A stretch of 21,849 nt of DNA from NCBI GenBank assembly GCA_030040515.1, contig JASHTO010000766.1, positions 1 to 21,849 of the forward strand. The letters run 5' to 3'. Below, in pieces: positions 7,769 to 15,411 of the stretch. Source of the stretch: Terriglobia bacterium (lineage in GTDB: Bacteria; Acidobacteriota; Terriglobia; UBA7540). A model generated the notes under the pieces. That model made no database searches. It was not told the origin of the DNA and worked only from the letters and a program-made list of their open reading frames with translations. Position 1 is the first letter of the stretch, and each line of letters starts with the position of its first letter. Position numbers and translations under genes: made by a program.

Positions 7769-7785
7769 CCCCGGCTTTGCCGGGG
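7769..7785. repeat. Short perfect hairpin CCCCGGC-TTT-GCCGGGG
   Basis: A 7-bp stem with a TTT loop, 31 bp after the fdhF stop. It shares the core CCGGCTTTGCCGG with the hairpin at 7981-7999, so the two are probably copies of one small palindromic element. No U-tract follows, so it is not a classical terminator. Confidence 0.6.
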
Positions 7786-7842
7786 AGGCAGCTAGAGTTT
7801 GATAGTTGAGGGAATCAGGAATTCGCCGCCTTTCATCGAATT

Positions 7843-7936
7843 GAAAAAACCCCTCACCCCAACTCCCCTCCCCCTCTTCCCTCTCCCCAGGGGAGAGGGA
7901 AGAGGGGAGACGGGGTGATAGGGTGAGGGGTCTTTT
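7843..7936. repeat. Long inverted repeat, possible bidirectional terminator
   Basis: The left arm (7850-7888; begins CCCCTCACCCCAACTCCCC) and the right arm (7890-7930; ends GGGGTGATAGGGTGAGGGG) pair over most of about 40 bases with a minimal loop. An A-tract precedes it (7843-7849) and TCTTTTG follows, so it could terminate transcription in either direction. The same CCCTCACCCC / GGGGTGAGGG type is a common dispersed repeat in environmental bacterial genomes. Confidence 0.65.
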
Positions 7937-7980
7937 GTCGGCGGCGGTCAGGCCCCTTTGAGAGGCCAGCCACCGAAAAG

Positions 7981-7999
7981 CCTCCGGCTTTGCCGGAGG
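7981..7999. repeat. Short perfect hairpin CCTCCGGC-TTT-GCCGGAGG
   Basis: An 8-bp stem with a TTT loop, sharing its core with the hairpin at 7769-7785. It flanks the long inverted repeat on the other side. Confidence 0.6.
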
Positions 8000-8091
8000 A
8001 TGATTACTATCGAATTCAATTGGGATTGAAACCGGCTCACCGTGTCACCGCGACTTGAGCGGTCGTACACAGCGAAGCCGAGCCGAAAAGC

Positions 8092-8165
8092 TTGAACCAC
8101 AGAGCACACAGAGAAGCACAGCGAAAAACATCTCTGTGTCTCTCGGTGGCCTCTGGGGTGATTGC
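8092..8165. repeat. Decayed ACCACAGAG-type palindromic repeat
   Basis: The left side reads AACCACAGAGCACACAGAG and the right side reads CTCTGTGTCTCTCGGTGG then CTCTGGGGTG, roughly its inverse complement around an AAAAAC centre. This is the pattern of a widespread dispersed repeat built of CACAGAG units. It ends about 55 bp before the next start codon. Confidence 0.5.
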
Positions 8166-8219
8166 CCTTCTCTGGCAAGTACCGACGAGGTGATTTATTT
8201 TCTAGGGAAAGAGACCTTC

Positions 8220-10085
8220 ATGGACGCTCACTTCACCAAAGATCATCCCGCTTCGGCCGAGCAAGAAGCTGTGGACTCTGTCCTCGGCGTGCCGCACTCC
8301 GGCTGGCGGGGTGGGCCGCGCCGTCCTGACAAGGATGGGCACTCCGCCCTCAATGATCAAGCGCGGGGGGCCGAGCGCCACCTGCTTCTACCTGTTCTGC
8401 ACGCTATCCAGGCGCGCATGGGATGGATTACACCCGCGGCTCTAAATTATGCCTGCCGGCGCCTTGATGTTCCTCCCGCCGAGGCTTACGGTGTCGCGTC
8501 TTTCTATGGTTTGTTTTCTGTCACACCGCGTCCGCCCTGCGTGCTGCACGTTTGCGATGACATTGGGTGTATGACCCAGGGTGGGGAAGACCTCTGCCGC
8601 AGCGTGCAAAGCCAATTGGGGCCTGCGGGGACGCCTTCACTCAACGGCAAAGTTAGTTGGCTTCGCAGTCCCTGCCTGGGTCTGTGCGAGCGTGCTCCCG
8701 CGGCGCTGATGTCGAGGGCGGGAGAAAAACCTGCGGAAAAGGTCATCGCACCTGCCAGTTCCCAGTCGCTGGTTTCAATTCTGGAATCGTTTGCGGACGC
8801 CGCCGCTGACGAGCCGCCCGATCGTTTTGAAGCAAGCGCCAGCGCCCCTCAAGCTGCGCGAAACGGCCATTCGAAATTAATGCTCCTTCGCCGCGTGGGG
8901 CACATTGATCCCGCCAGCATTGATGATTATCGTGCTTACGGGGGTTACGAAGCTCTACGCCGAGCGCTCAACTTGGGAGGGAGCTGGGTGGTGCGCGAAG
9001 TATTGAACTCGCGCCTGGTGGGCCGGGGCGGGGCCGCTTTTCCCACGGGCAAAAAGTGGGATCCTACCAATCAACCCCGATACCTGGTTTGCAACGCCGA
9101 CGAATCGGAGCCTGGTACGTTTAAGGACCGGGTGGTGATGGAGGCCGACCCCTTTTCGCTGATCGAGGCCATGACCATCGCCGGAACTGCCCTGGGCTGC
9201 GAGCGTGGCTACCTCTATTTGCGCGGTGAATATCCGCTGGCCGGTGAAAGACTTTCGCACGCCATCACGATTGCGCGCGAAAGAGGATATTTGGGCAGCA
9301 ACATCCTGGGACGCGGCGTGGATTTTGACATCGAAATGCGTCGCGGCGCCGGCGCTTACATCTGCGGAGAAGAAACCGCACTCTTCAACTCGATTGAGGG
9401 ATTGCGCGGCGAACCGCGCAGCAAGCCGCCATTCCCAACGCAAGTTGGATTGTTCGGCAAACCCACGGTGATCAATAATGTCGAGACTCTGGTCAACGTG
9501 CTGCTTATCGTTCAAGAGGGTGGTGAACGCTATGCGGCAATGGGGACTCGCGGGTCCACGGGTCCGAAGCTCTTTTGTCTGTCCGGACATGCTGTCCGGC
9601 GCGGCGTTTACGAGGTTCCTTTCGGTACGACGCTGCGGGAGCTGATTGAAATGGGCGGAGGAGTTGCCGGCAGCGGGCGGTTAAAGGCCGTGCTGGTAGG
9701 AGGCGCCGCAGGGTCATTTCTCTCCCCCGAGGAGTTGGACACGCCGCTTACCTTCGAGGGCACTCGCGCTGTGGGAGCATCACTCGGCTCCGGGGTGGTG
9801 ATGCTCTTTGATGATACGGTTGATCTGCGCAAGATATTGTTTCGCATCGCCGCGTTCTTTCGCGACGAATCATGCGGTCAGTGCGTTCCCTGCCGCCTGG
9901 GGACCGTTCGGCAGGAGGAGTTGTTGCAGCGCCTCCACCACCAGAAGCCCATCGGTACTGTGGAGGCGGAGCTGGGTTTGCTGAAAGAAGTGGGGCAGGT
10001 AATGCGCGATGCCTCGATTTGCGGTTTGGGGCAGACCGCCTCCAGCGCGATCGAGTCCGCGTTGAAGCGTTGGCAGTTATTTTAA
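8220..10085 (+). CDS. nuoF: NuoE-NuoF fusion: NAD(H)/FMN diaphorase subunit of formate dehydrogenase
   Basis: A 621-residue protein. I start it at the ATG at 8220 (GGGAAAGAG upstream) because the open frame back to 8055 is repeat DNA. The N-terminal domain (to about 180) is thioredoxin-like NuoE with a [2Fe-2S] site C112/C117 (CDDIGC) and C152/C156 (CLGLC). The NuoF part follows: GRGGAAFPTGKKW (FMN/NADH), CNADESEPGTFKDR, RGAGAYICGEETALFNSIEG, and a [4Fe-4S] site C552, C555, C558 (SCGQCVPC) plus C601 (SICGLGQ). The subunit passes electrons between NAD(H) and the iron-sulfur chain, as in HoxF and FdsGB. Its position between the two halves of the formate dehydrogenase alpha chain, with no other nuo genes around, argues for NAD-linked formate dehydrogenase and not Complex I. 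Confidence 0.95.
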   Translation: MDAHFTKDHPASAEQEAVDSVLGVPHSGWRGGPRRPDKDGHSALNDQARGAERHLLLPVLHAIQARMGWITPAALNYACRRLDVPPAEAYGVASFYGLFSVTPRPPCVLHVCDDIGCMTQGGEDLCRSVQSQLGPAGTPSLNGKVSWLRSPCLGLCERAPAALMSRAGEKPAEKVIAPASSQSLVSILESFADAAADEPPDRFEASASAPQAARNGHSKLMLLRRVGHIDPASIDDYRAYGGYEALRRALNLGGSWVVREVLNSRLVGRGGAAFPTGKKWDPTNQPRYLVCNADESEPGTFKDRVVMEADPFSLIEAMTIAGTALGCERGYLYLRGEYPLAGERLSHAITIARERGYLGSNILGRGVDFDIEMRRGAGAYICGEETALFNSIEGLRGEPRSKPPFPTQVGLFGKPTVINNVETLVNVLLIVQEGGERYAAMGTRGSTGPKLFCLSGHAVRRGVYEVPFGTTLRELIEMGGGVAGSGRLKAVLVGGAAGSFLSPEELDTPLTFEGTRAVGASLGSGVVMLFDDTVDLRKILFRIAAFFRDESCGQCVPCRLGTVRQEELLQRLHHQKPIGTVEAELGLLKEVGQVMRDASICGLGQTASSAIESALKRWQLF

Positions 10086-10165
10086 GCTGGATCCACCCGA
10101 GCGCATATGCAGTATTACGATTCGAGAATGGGTCGTTCGCTTGCGGAGTTTCCCGGGGGCAATTC

Positions 10166-11200
10166 ATGGATCACGAAAAGGGGAAGGTCGATCATCTTAA
10201 TCCGGTCCCGACCGTAAATCCTTTGGTTCCGGTTCCCAAGAGTCCTGTTCCTGCCCTGCCGCCAGCCTCACCCCGTCGCACGGTGCGCGTGACCATCGAT
10301 GGCCGGGAGATTTCCGTGCCCGAAGGGACAACGTTGCTCGAGGCCACCCGTAAAGCCGGCATGAGCACTCCAACGCTTTGCTATCTTGCATCGCTGACTC
10401 CCGTAAACGTCTGCCGGATTTGTGTGGTTGAGTTGGAGGGCTCCCGCACGCTGGTTCCGGCCTGCTCGCGCAAGGCCGAGGACGGGATGGTGGTGAAGAC
10501 CGATTCCGAGCGCGTTCGCCTGAGCCGCCGGCTGATTCTGGAGTTTCTCGCTTCTTCCGTGGATGTTTCCACTTCGCCCCAAATTCGGGCCTATATGGAC
10601 AGATACGAAGTCAGTCCCGAGCGCTTCGGCCCAGCGCCGGCACCTTCCGATGGGAGGGACAAGGCGCGCGCGGGTCTGCACATTGCCACAGACGGATCCC
10701 AGGCTGCCGCAGTGGCTCAGCCCGTGAAAGTCGACAACGAACTCTATGTGCGTGACTACGGCAAATGCATCCTCTGTTACAAATGCGTAGAGGCGTGCGG
10801 TCCCGATGCACAGAACACCTTTGCCATTGCCGTGGCCGGCCGCGGCTTTGACGCGCGTATTTCCACTGAATACGCCGTGCCGCTCCCGGATTCCGCCTGC
10901 GTTTATTGCGGGAACTGCATTGGGGTGTGTCCAACCGGCGCACTGATGTTTGTGAGTGAGCACAACTTGCGCAAGGCGGGGGCTTGGGACGAGTCCCGCC
11001 AAACTTCGACGGAGACCATCTGCCCGTATTGCGGAGTGGGATGCACCCTTACGCTGCGCGTTCAGGATGAAAGGATTGTCAAAGTCGATTCCCCAATTGA
11101 GAACGGCGTGACGCATGGCAATCTCTGCATCAAGGGGCGCTTCGGTTGGCAGTTCGTGCAAATTCGGGAGAAACGTCAAAGCGGAGGCGAGGCGAGTTAG
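10166..11200 (+). CDS. Iron-sulfur subunit carrying the displaced N-terminal [4Fe-4S] domain of formate dehydrogenase alpha
   Basis: A 344-residue protein. The ATG at 10166 has GGGGG 6 nt upstream, 80 bp after the diaphorase stop; the frame is open further back but overlaps that gene. Order: a Pro-rich tail (13-38); a [2Fe-2S] ferredoxin domain with C72, C83, C86, C100; two 4Fe-4S motifs C201/204/207/211 and C245/248/251/255; then CPYCGVGC (C286, C289, C293) and C321 in NLCIKGRFGWQF. The last block is the Molybdop_Fe4S4 domain that normally begins a formate dehydrogenase alpha chain, including the Lys (K323) that relays electrons to the molybdopterin. The NuoG-type HxxxCxxCxxxxxC site expected around 130-145 is absent. 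It should wire the Mo/W site to the NuoE-NuoF subunit. Confidence 0.93.
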   Translation: MDHEKGKVDHLNPVPTVNPLVPVPKSPVPALPPASPRRTVRVTIDGREISVPEGTTLLEATRKAGMSTPTLCYLASLTPVNVCRICVVELEGSRTLVPACSRKAEDGMVVKTDSERVRLSRRLILEFLASSVDVSTSPQIRAYMDRYEVSPERFGPAPAPSDGRDKARAGLHIATDGSQAAAVAQPVKVDNELYVRDYGKCILCYKCVEACGPDAQNTFAIAVAGRGFDARISTEYAVPLPDSACVYCGNCIGVCPTGALMFVSEHNLRKAGAWDESRQTSTETICPYCGVGCTLTLRVQDERIVKVDSPIENGVTHGNLCIKGRFGWQFVQIREKRQSGGEAS

Positions 11201-11218
11201 GAACTCGGGTTTCGGGTG

Positions 11219-11815
11219 ATGGCGGGCATACACGGATACATATTGGCGGGCGGCAGAAGCCGTCGCATGGGGCAGGACAAGGCCTTGATGCAGCTCGATG
11301 GGCAGCCACTCGTTCTGCGGGCGGCGCAAACTCTGCGGCCGTTTGTCGAAAAGGTCACTTTACTCGCCCCTTTGGGACGGTATGAAAACCTCGGGCTGCC
11401 CGTGGTTCCTGACAAATGGGCGGAGGGTCCTTTGGCGGGAGTTTGTGCGGCCCTTTTCTCTACTCAGGCTCGATGGAACATCTTCCTTGCTTGTGATCTT
11501 CCTCTGGTCACCCACAACTTCGTGGAGCTTTTGGTGCAGCGCGTGCGCGCCTCACAGTGTGAGGCCGTAGTGCCACGCACGAGCGACGGATGGCAACCTC
11601 TTTCCGCCGCCTACCACGCCAATTGCCAGGCGTCTTTCACCCAGGCACTTCAACAGGGTGAGCGAAGTGTCATCCGGCTTCTGGAGCACATTGGCGTGGA
11701 GGAAATTACCGCTGAGGAGATGCAGCGCGCTGGCGTGCACGAGTTGGAATTGGTGAACGTGAACACGCCTGAGGATTGGGCGCGAATCGCCGAGCTCTCC
11801 AAGGACGCGCAATAA
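11219..11815 (+). CDS. mobA: MobA, molybdenum cofactor guanylyltransferase
   Basis: A 198-residue protein, of normal family length. An ATG at 11219 directly follows a GTG at 11216; either could start it, and no strong SD is visible. The nucleotide-binding signature LAGGRSRRMGQDKAL (9-23) is diagnostic, followed by GPLAGVCAAL, FLACDLPLV and the C-terminal VNVNTPEDW. It transfers GMP from GTP to molybdopterin to make the MGD cofactor that the formate dehydrogenase binds as bis-MGD. It starts about 18 bp after the iron-sulfur subunit, so it is probably in the same transcript and supplies the cofactor in cis. The next gene begins at least 114 bp later. Confidence 0.94.
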   Translation: MAGIHGYILAGGRSRRMGQDKALMQLDGQPLVLRAAQTLRPFVEKVTLLAPLGRYENLGLPVVPDKWAEGPLAGVCAALFSTQARWNIFLACDLPLVTHNFVELLVQRVRASQCEAVVPRTSDGWQPLSAAYHANCQASFTQALQQGERSVIRLLEHIGVEEITAEEMQRAGVHELELVNVNTPEDWARIAELSKDAQ

Positions 11816-11983
11816 GTCATGTTGAGCCTCGTCGAACACGTGACCAAGGCATGGGTAGAGGGCCCGCCGCGCCCGGGGTTGTTCTTGCCTTTATAATGTC
11901 CATCCTGGCCTTGAATCTGCTGGGGACGGATGGCCCTGCGGAAGCGGACGAGAATCATGTTTCACCCAAGAACGGAATTCCTG

Positions 11984-12799
11984 ATGGCTCATCCCAAATT
12001 CCATCGTTTTGCCCCAACCCTTGCGCTGGTGTTAATGCTTGCCGCGACCTTTACGGGTGCAGGCCGGATTGCCGCGCGTCCGGGCCCTCCGGAAGGGGTG
12101 GGAAGATGGCTTCAGGATATCGGCGCGCAACCTGCATCCCGATATGAATTCCGTGAAATCCACGACCCCAACGGGACAGGGAAATTCTACATGGGCCGGG
12201 AGATTGCGCAAGTCATGGGGGCGAGCGGAATGTCCTGGCTGGATCGCCCGGAGCGCGCGGAGGAAGAGCATCCCGAGGTGGTGATTCAGGCAATGGACAT
12301 CCACAATGGCGATGTGGTCGTAGACTTTGGCGCCGGATCCGGCTACTTCACCTTCCGCATTGCTCCCAAGGTGGGGAATACCGGCAAAGTCCTGGCCGTG
12401 GATATTCAGGAGGAAATGCTTGATGCCATTCGATCACGCGCAACGGCGCTGGGGATCACCAACGTGGAAGAAGTGAAGGATACGGCGACGGATCCGAGGC
12501 TTCCGCCGGATAGCATCGACCGCGTGCTGATGGTGGACGTCTATCACGAACTTGCCTACCCCTATGAAGTTATGGCCAAAGTCCGCGAAGCGCTGAAACC
12601 TGGCGGGCGTGTGGTGTTTGTCGAATACCGAAAAGAGGACCGGAGCGTGCCCATCAAGGAAGTGCATAAGATGAGCGTCGAGCAACTTACCAAGGAAATG
12701 AGCGTGATTGGATTGGTTCGGGTTCAGGACGTGGAATCGCTGCCCTGGCAGCACATCCTGATTTATGCGCGGAAGGACGACGCCCAACCTTCCTCTTGA
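11984..12799 (+). CDS. Class I SAM-dependent methyltransferase with N-terminal signal or anchor
   Basis: 271 residues from the ATG at 11984; in-frame ATGs at 11930 and 11957 would add 18 or 9 residues, and no start has a clear RBS. The N-terminus (HRFAPTLALVLMLAATFTGAG) reads as a signal peptide or membrane anchor. A glycine-rich SAM motif VVDFGAGSGYFT follows, with an acidic VLAVDIQEEML at the next strand, LMVDVYHELAYP and LKPGGRVVFVEY: a complete Rossmann methyltransferase core. The substrate is unknown. An exported SAM enzyme is odd because SAM is cytoplasmic, so the segment may anchor the protein with the domain inside. It is on the same strand as mobA but with a longer gap, and it converges with the DUF1015 gene (24 bp between stops). 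Confidence 0.82.
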   Translation: MAHPKFHRFAPTLALVLMLAATFTGAGRIAARPGPPEGVGRWLQDIGAQPASRYEFREIHDPNGTGKFYMGREIAQVMGASGMSWLDRPERAEEEHPEVVIQAMDIHNGDVVVDFGAGSGYFTFRIAPKVGNTGKVLAVDIQEEMLDAIRSRATALGITNVEEVKDTATDPRLPPDSIDRVLMVDVYHELAYPYEVMAKVREALKPGGRVVFVEYRKEDRSVPIKEVHKMSVEQLTKEMSVIGLVRVQDVESLPWQHILIYARKDDAQPSS

Positions 12800-12823
12800 G
12801 CGGATTCAAGAAGCGCCACCCGC

Positions 12824-14161
12824 CTAAATTCCCTCAGGATTATCCAGCCAATAGACCGTCAGACCCGACAACAACTTGGGATAGAAATCGGTGGATTTTT
12901 GCGGCATCGGGCAGTCGGCGAGGGCATTGGCGTGCACGGCTTGAACCGGAGTGGGATTCAGCAGGAAGGCGGCTTGCCCGCGACCTTCATCCACCTCATT
13001 GCAGGCGAGCGCGGCATCGCGAAAGTAGGATAGATTCTTTTCCTCGCGCACCGCTTGCGCATCGATGCCCAAAAAGCGCTCCAGCGCGAGACGGTGCAAA
13101 ATAATGACGTCGAGCTCGCGGAGTGCGGGCGCAAGGTCCGCGAGTTGGCGATCGAGGTTGAAATCCTTGCGCAAACGGAGCAAGGCCAGCTTACCTGCGC
13201 CCGTATAAACCCCCATGGCTGGTGCTTCGCGGCCCGCTGCGGCGAGCTTCGCGAGGAACTGTGCGCTCCATTCGCTCGGCGGCCCTGCCACCGTCACGTG
13301 TTCCCAGTCAAATACCGCGCGAGCGCTGGCAGCGAATTGGCTGGCATCAAAATGGTGCAAGTTGTGCACCAGGCGATGTGTGGGCAAAATGGTAAGGCCA
13401 GGCGTCTCCATGCGCACAAGCGTCACCATCACGTAATCCAGGCTTCCGGTGGAAGGCCCTTGCTCTCGAGAGAAATTGCGATAGGCGAGAGCCATTTCGT
13501 AACGATGATGGCCGTCGGCAATAACCAGCGGCTTCTCCCGAAAAGCCTGGCGCACCTGAGAAATGATCTTGGAATCATCAACGCGCCAAACGCTGTGCCG
13601 CGTGCCGTATTCGTCCGTGGCCTCTTCCCACGGTGCCGCCGCGGTGGGCGGCGCGAAAAGACTTTCGACTGCCCCCTCGCGGTCACTATAGAGCATGAAG
13701 ATTTGGCCGAAGTGCGCGCGCGTGGCCTTGATCAGTTCAAGGCGATCGGCCTTGGGCCCGGAAAGTGTCATTTCGTGGCGGTGGACCACATGCGCCGAAT
13801 AATCCTCCAGCCGCAGCAGGGTGATGAAACCACGCCTGAGCATGCGTGCGCCCGGTTGGCCGGGGATTTCGTATTCCTGATGGTAGGGATAAATGGCGGG
13901 GGCGTGTTCGGAGACCAGCACCCCATTCTGAGTCCACGTGTTAAAGTCCCGTTTTGCCCGGGTGTAGACATTGTTCCCGGAGCCATCATCACTCAGCGTG
14001 CGGCCGCGCACGATACGCACGAGGTTATAAGGATGCAGATCGTAATAATGGTCCTGCATCTCAGGAGTGATCTTGTCATAGGGTTGCGTCACCACCGTGC
14101 CGAGGTCGGAAATTTTTTGCGAGTTGTAGTGAAGCGCTCGAAAGGGGAGAATCTCTGCCAT
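12824..14161 (-). CDS. DUF1015 family protein (COG4198)
   Basis: A 445-residue protein of the usual length. It opens with AEILPFRALHYNSQKISDLGTVVTQPYD, typical of the family (PFRGLRYN...VTAPPYD). It contains the hallmark IADGHHRYEMALAYR and ends with PQKSTDFYPKLLSGL. The conserved His/Arg-rich ADGHHR segment and KST-FYPK motif suggest an enzyme with a nucleotide or phosphate-handling site, but no reaction is established to my knowledge. It is soluble, with no signal peptide. Transcribed toward the methyltransferase and divergent from the galT-like gene (224-bp gap). Long plus-strand frames opposite it (13055-14293) are shadows. Confidence 0.9.
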   Translation of the reverse strand: MAEILPFRALHYNSQKISDLGTVVTQPYDKITPEMQDHYYDLHPYNLVRIVRGRTLSDDGSGNNVYTRAKRDFNTWTQNGVLVSEHAPAIYPYHQEYEIPGQPGARMLRRGFITLLRLEDYSAHVVHRHEMTLSGPKADRLELIKATRAHFGQIFMLYSDREGAVESLFAPPTAAAPWEEATDEYGTRHSVWRVDDSKIISQVRQAFREKPLVIADGHHRYEMALAYRNFSREQGPSTGSLDYVMVTLVRMETPGLTILPTHRLVHNLHHFDASQFAASARAVFDWEHVTVAGPPSEWSAQFLAKLAAAGREAPAMGVYTGAGKLALLRLRKDFNLDRQLADLAPALRELDVIILHRLALERFLGIDAQAVREEKNLSYFRDAALACNEVDEGRGQAAFLLNPTPVQAVHANALADCPMPQKSTDFYPKLLSGLTVYWLDNPEGI

Positions 14162-14385
14162 AGACTATTTGTCCGTCCGGTGATGACCCGCACTCAAAAC
14201 TATCACACCCTCCCCAAGGCGTCGAGACAGTTTCGCTTCAGGTATCTACGATCTTCTCATACCCTACATGACGTCGGACCCGATCCAAGTTAGAATGGAG
14301 GGCCGGGAATTCGTAGCCGTGGTTTGCCTTTGCTCGCTGTGTGGAATCATGCTGACCGCACCATCTCAACCGAAAGCTCACACCC

Positions 14386-15402
14386 ATGGATGAATTGCGC
14401 CTGGATCCCTTCACCCGGCGGTGGGTGGTGACGGGGAAGCGCCCGGTAATGCCGGACGTCCACAGCGGGGGCGGAACCTGCCCGTTTTGCCCGGGAAATG
14501 AGCGCCAGACCCCGCCGGCGATCCGCGAGTCGCGCGATGCTTCCGGCGCCTGGACCGCGCGAGTCTTTCATGACCGTGCCCCATTGTTACACGTCGAGGG
14601 CGAAATGAATCGCAGGGCGGAAGGAATGTTTGACCGCATGAACTCCATTGGGGCGCATGAAATTGTAGTGGAGACTCCCCAGCACGGCGCGACATTGGCA
14701 CAGCTTCCCGAGGAGCAGATTTCCCACATACTGGAGCTTTTCCGCGACCGCATCATCGACCTCAAGCAGGATCGCCGGCTTCGTTATGTTTCGGTTTTCA
14801 AAGACCAATCTGCGCCCAGCCCTGCTCGTGTTGGCCACGCCCATTCGCAGGTTCTGGGATCGCCCGTCCTGCCCCAGGTGCTGGAAGTCGAGCTGCGTTG
14901 GAGCCGCGAGCACTTTCTGAAGCACGAACGCTGCATCTATTGCGACGCACTGCAACAGGAGTTGAGCCAGGAGGCACGCCTGGTGGACCAAAACGCTGAG
15001 TTCGTGGCCTTTTGTCCCTTTGGCTCGCGGTGGTCCTACGAGCTTTGGATCGTTCCCGCCCACCACGCTTCTTCGTTCGAAAACGATATGGGGGTGCCGG
15101 CACGGAGAGAGACTCTTGCGCCGTTTCTCAAGACCTGTCTCCGGCGCGTCGAAATGATCTCTCCTTCCCTCCACCTGGTGATTCACACGGAGCCGAACTT
15201 GCAGGCGTGGAAACCCGCTGAAAACTGGTGGGGATCCGTCCCCGAGGATTATCATTGGCACATCGAGATTCAGCCGGATGTGGAGGGCGGGCGGAGCTTT
15301 CTGGGTACGGAAGGCTTTCACTTCAACCCCATTCCTGCGGAACAGGCGGCTTTGATTCTGCGCGCACTCGATCCCGATGACGTGGCGCCATCCCAAACCT
15401 AG
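14386..15402 (+). CDS. galT: GalT-like hexose-1-phosphate nucleotidylyltransferase
   Basis: A 338-residue protein, of family length. It opens with LRLDPFTRRWVVTGKRP; the family metal-site CxxC is C32/C35 (CPFCPGNE), and a second pair C183/C186 (CIYC) lies centrally. The catalytic block reads GHAHSQVLGSPVLP (150-163): H153 is the nucleophile position of the usual HPHSQ, with Ala in place of Pro. HWHIEIQPD near the C-terminus supplies the other conserved His residues. GalT exchanges UMP between UDP-glucose and galactose-1-phosphate; related enzymes use ADP-glucose, and no galK or galE is nearby, so the substrate is open. The RBS is weak. The next gene starts 9 bp after the stop, implying one operon. 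Confidence 0.85.
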   Translation: MDELRLDPFTRRWVVTGKRPVMPDVHSGGGTCPFCPGNERQTPPAIRESRDASGAWTARVFHDRAPLLHVEGEMNRRAEGMFDRMNSIGAHEIVVETPQHGATLAQLPEEQISHILELFRDRIIDLKQDRRLRYVSVFKDQSAPSPARVGHAHSQVLGSPVLPQVLEVELRWSREHFLKHERCIYCDALQQELSQEARLVDQNAEFVAFCPFGSRWSYELWIVPAHHASSFENDMGVPARRETLAPFLKTCLRRVEMISPSLHLVIHTEPNLQAWKPAENWWGSVPEDYHWHIEIQPDVEGGRSFLGTEGFHFNPIPAEQAALILRALDPDDVAPSQT

Positions 15403-15411
15403 GAACCCCCC

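Larger units (their letters stand above)
7739..8219. other. Repeat-rich gap inside the formate dehydrogenase gene cluster
   Basis: This 481-bp non-coding gap separates the catalytic gene from the diaphorase gene. It holds at least four palindromes: CCCCGGC-TTT-GCCGGGG (7769-7785), a long C/T-rich versus G/A-rich inverted repeat (7850-7930), CCTCCGGC-TTT-GCCGGAGG (7981-7999), and a decayed CACAGAG/CTCTGTG-type repeat (about 8095-8160). The open frame that extends the next gene back to 8055 runs through the last repeat and is not believed. Confidence 0.7.

Noticed and set aside
8055..8219. N-terminal extension of the NuoE-NuoF protein
   Set aside because: These 55 codons translate repeat DNA (the CACAGAG palindrome); the ATG at 8220 has a purine-rich RBS and leads into the conserved domain.
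11894..11899. Perfect TATAAT before the methyltransferase gene
   Set aside because: No reasonable -35 hexamer lies 16-18 bp upstream, so I do not call a promoter from the -10 alone.
13055..14293. Plus-strand 412-residue open frame
   Set aside because: It is antisense to the well-supported DUF1015 gene and has no family pattern.
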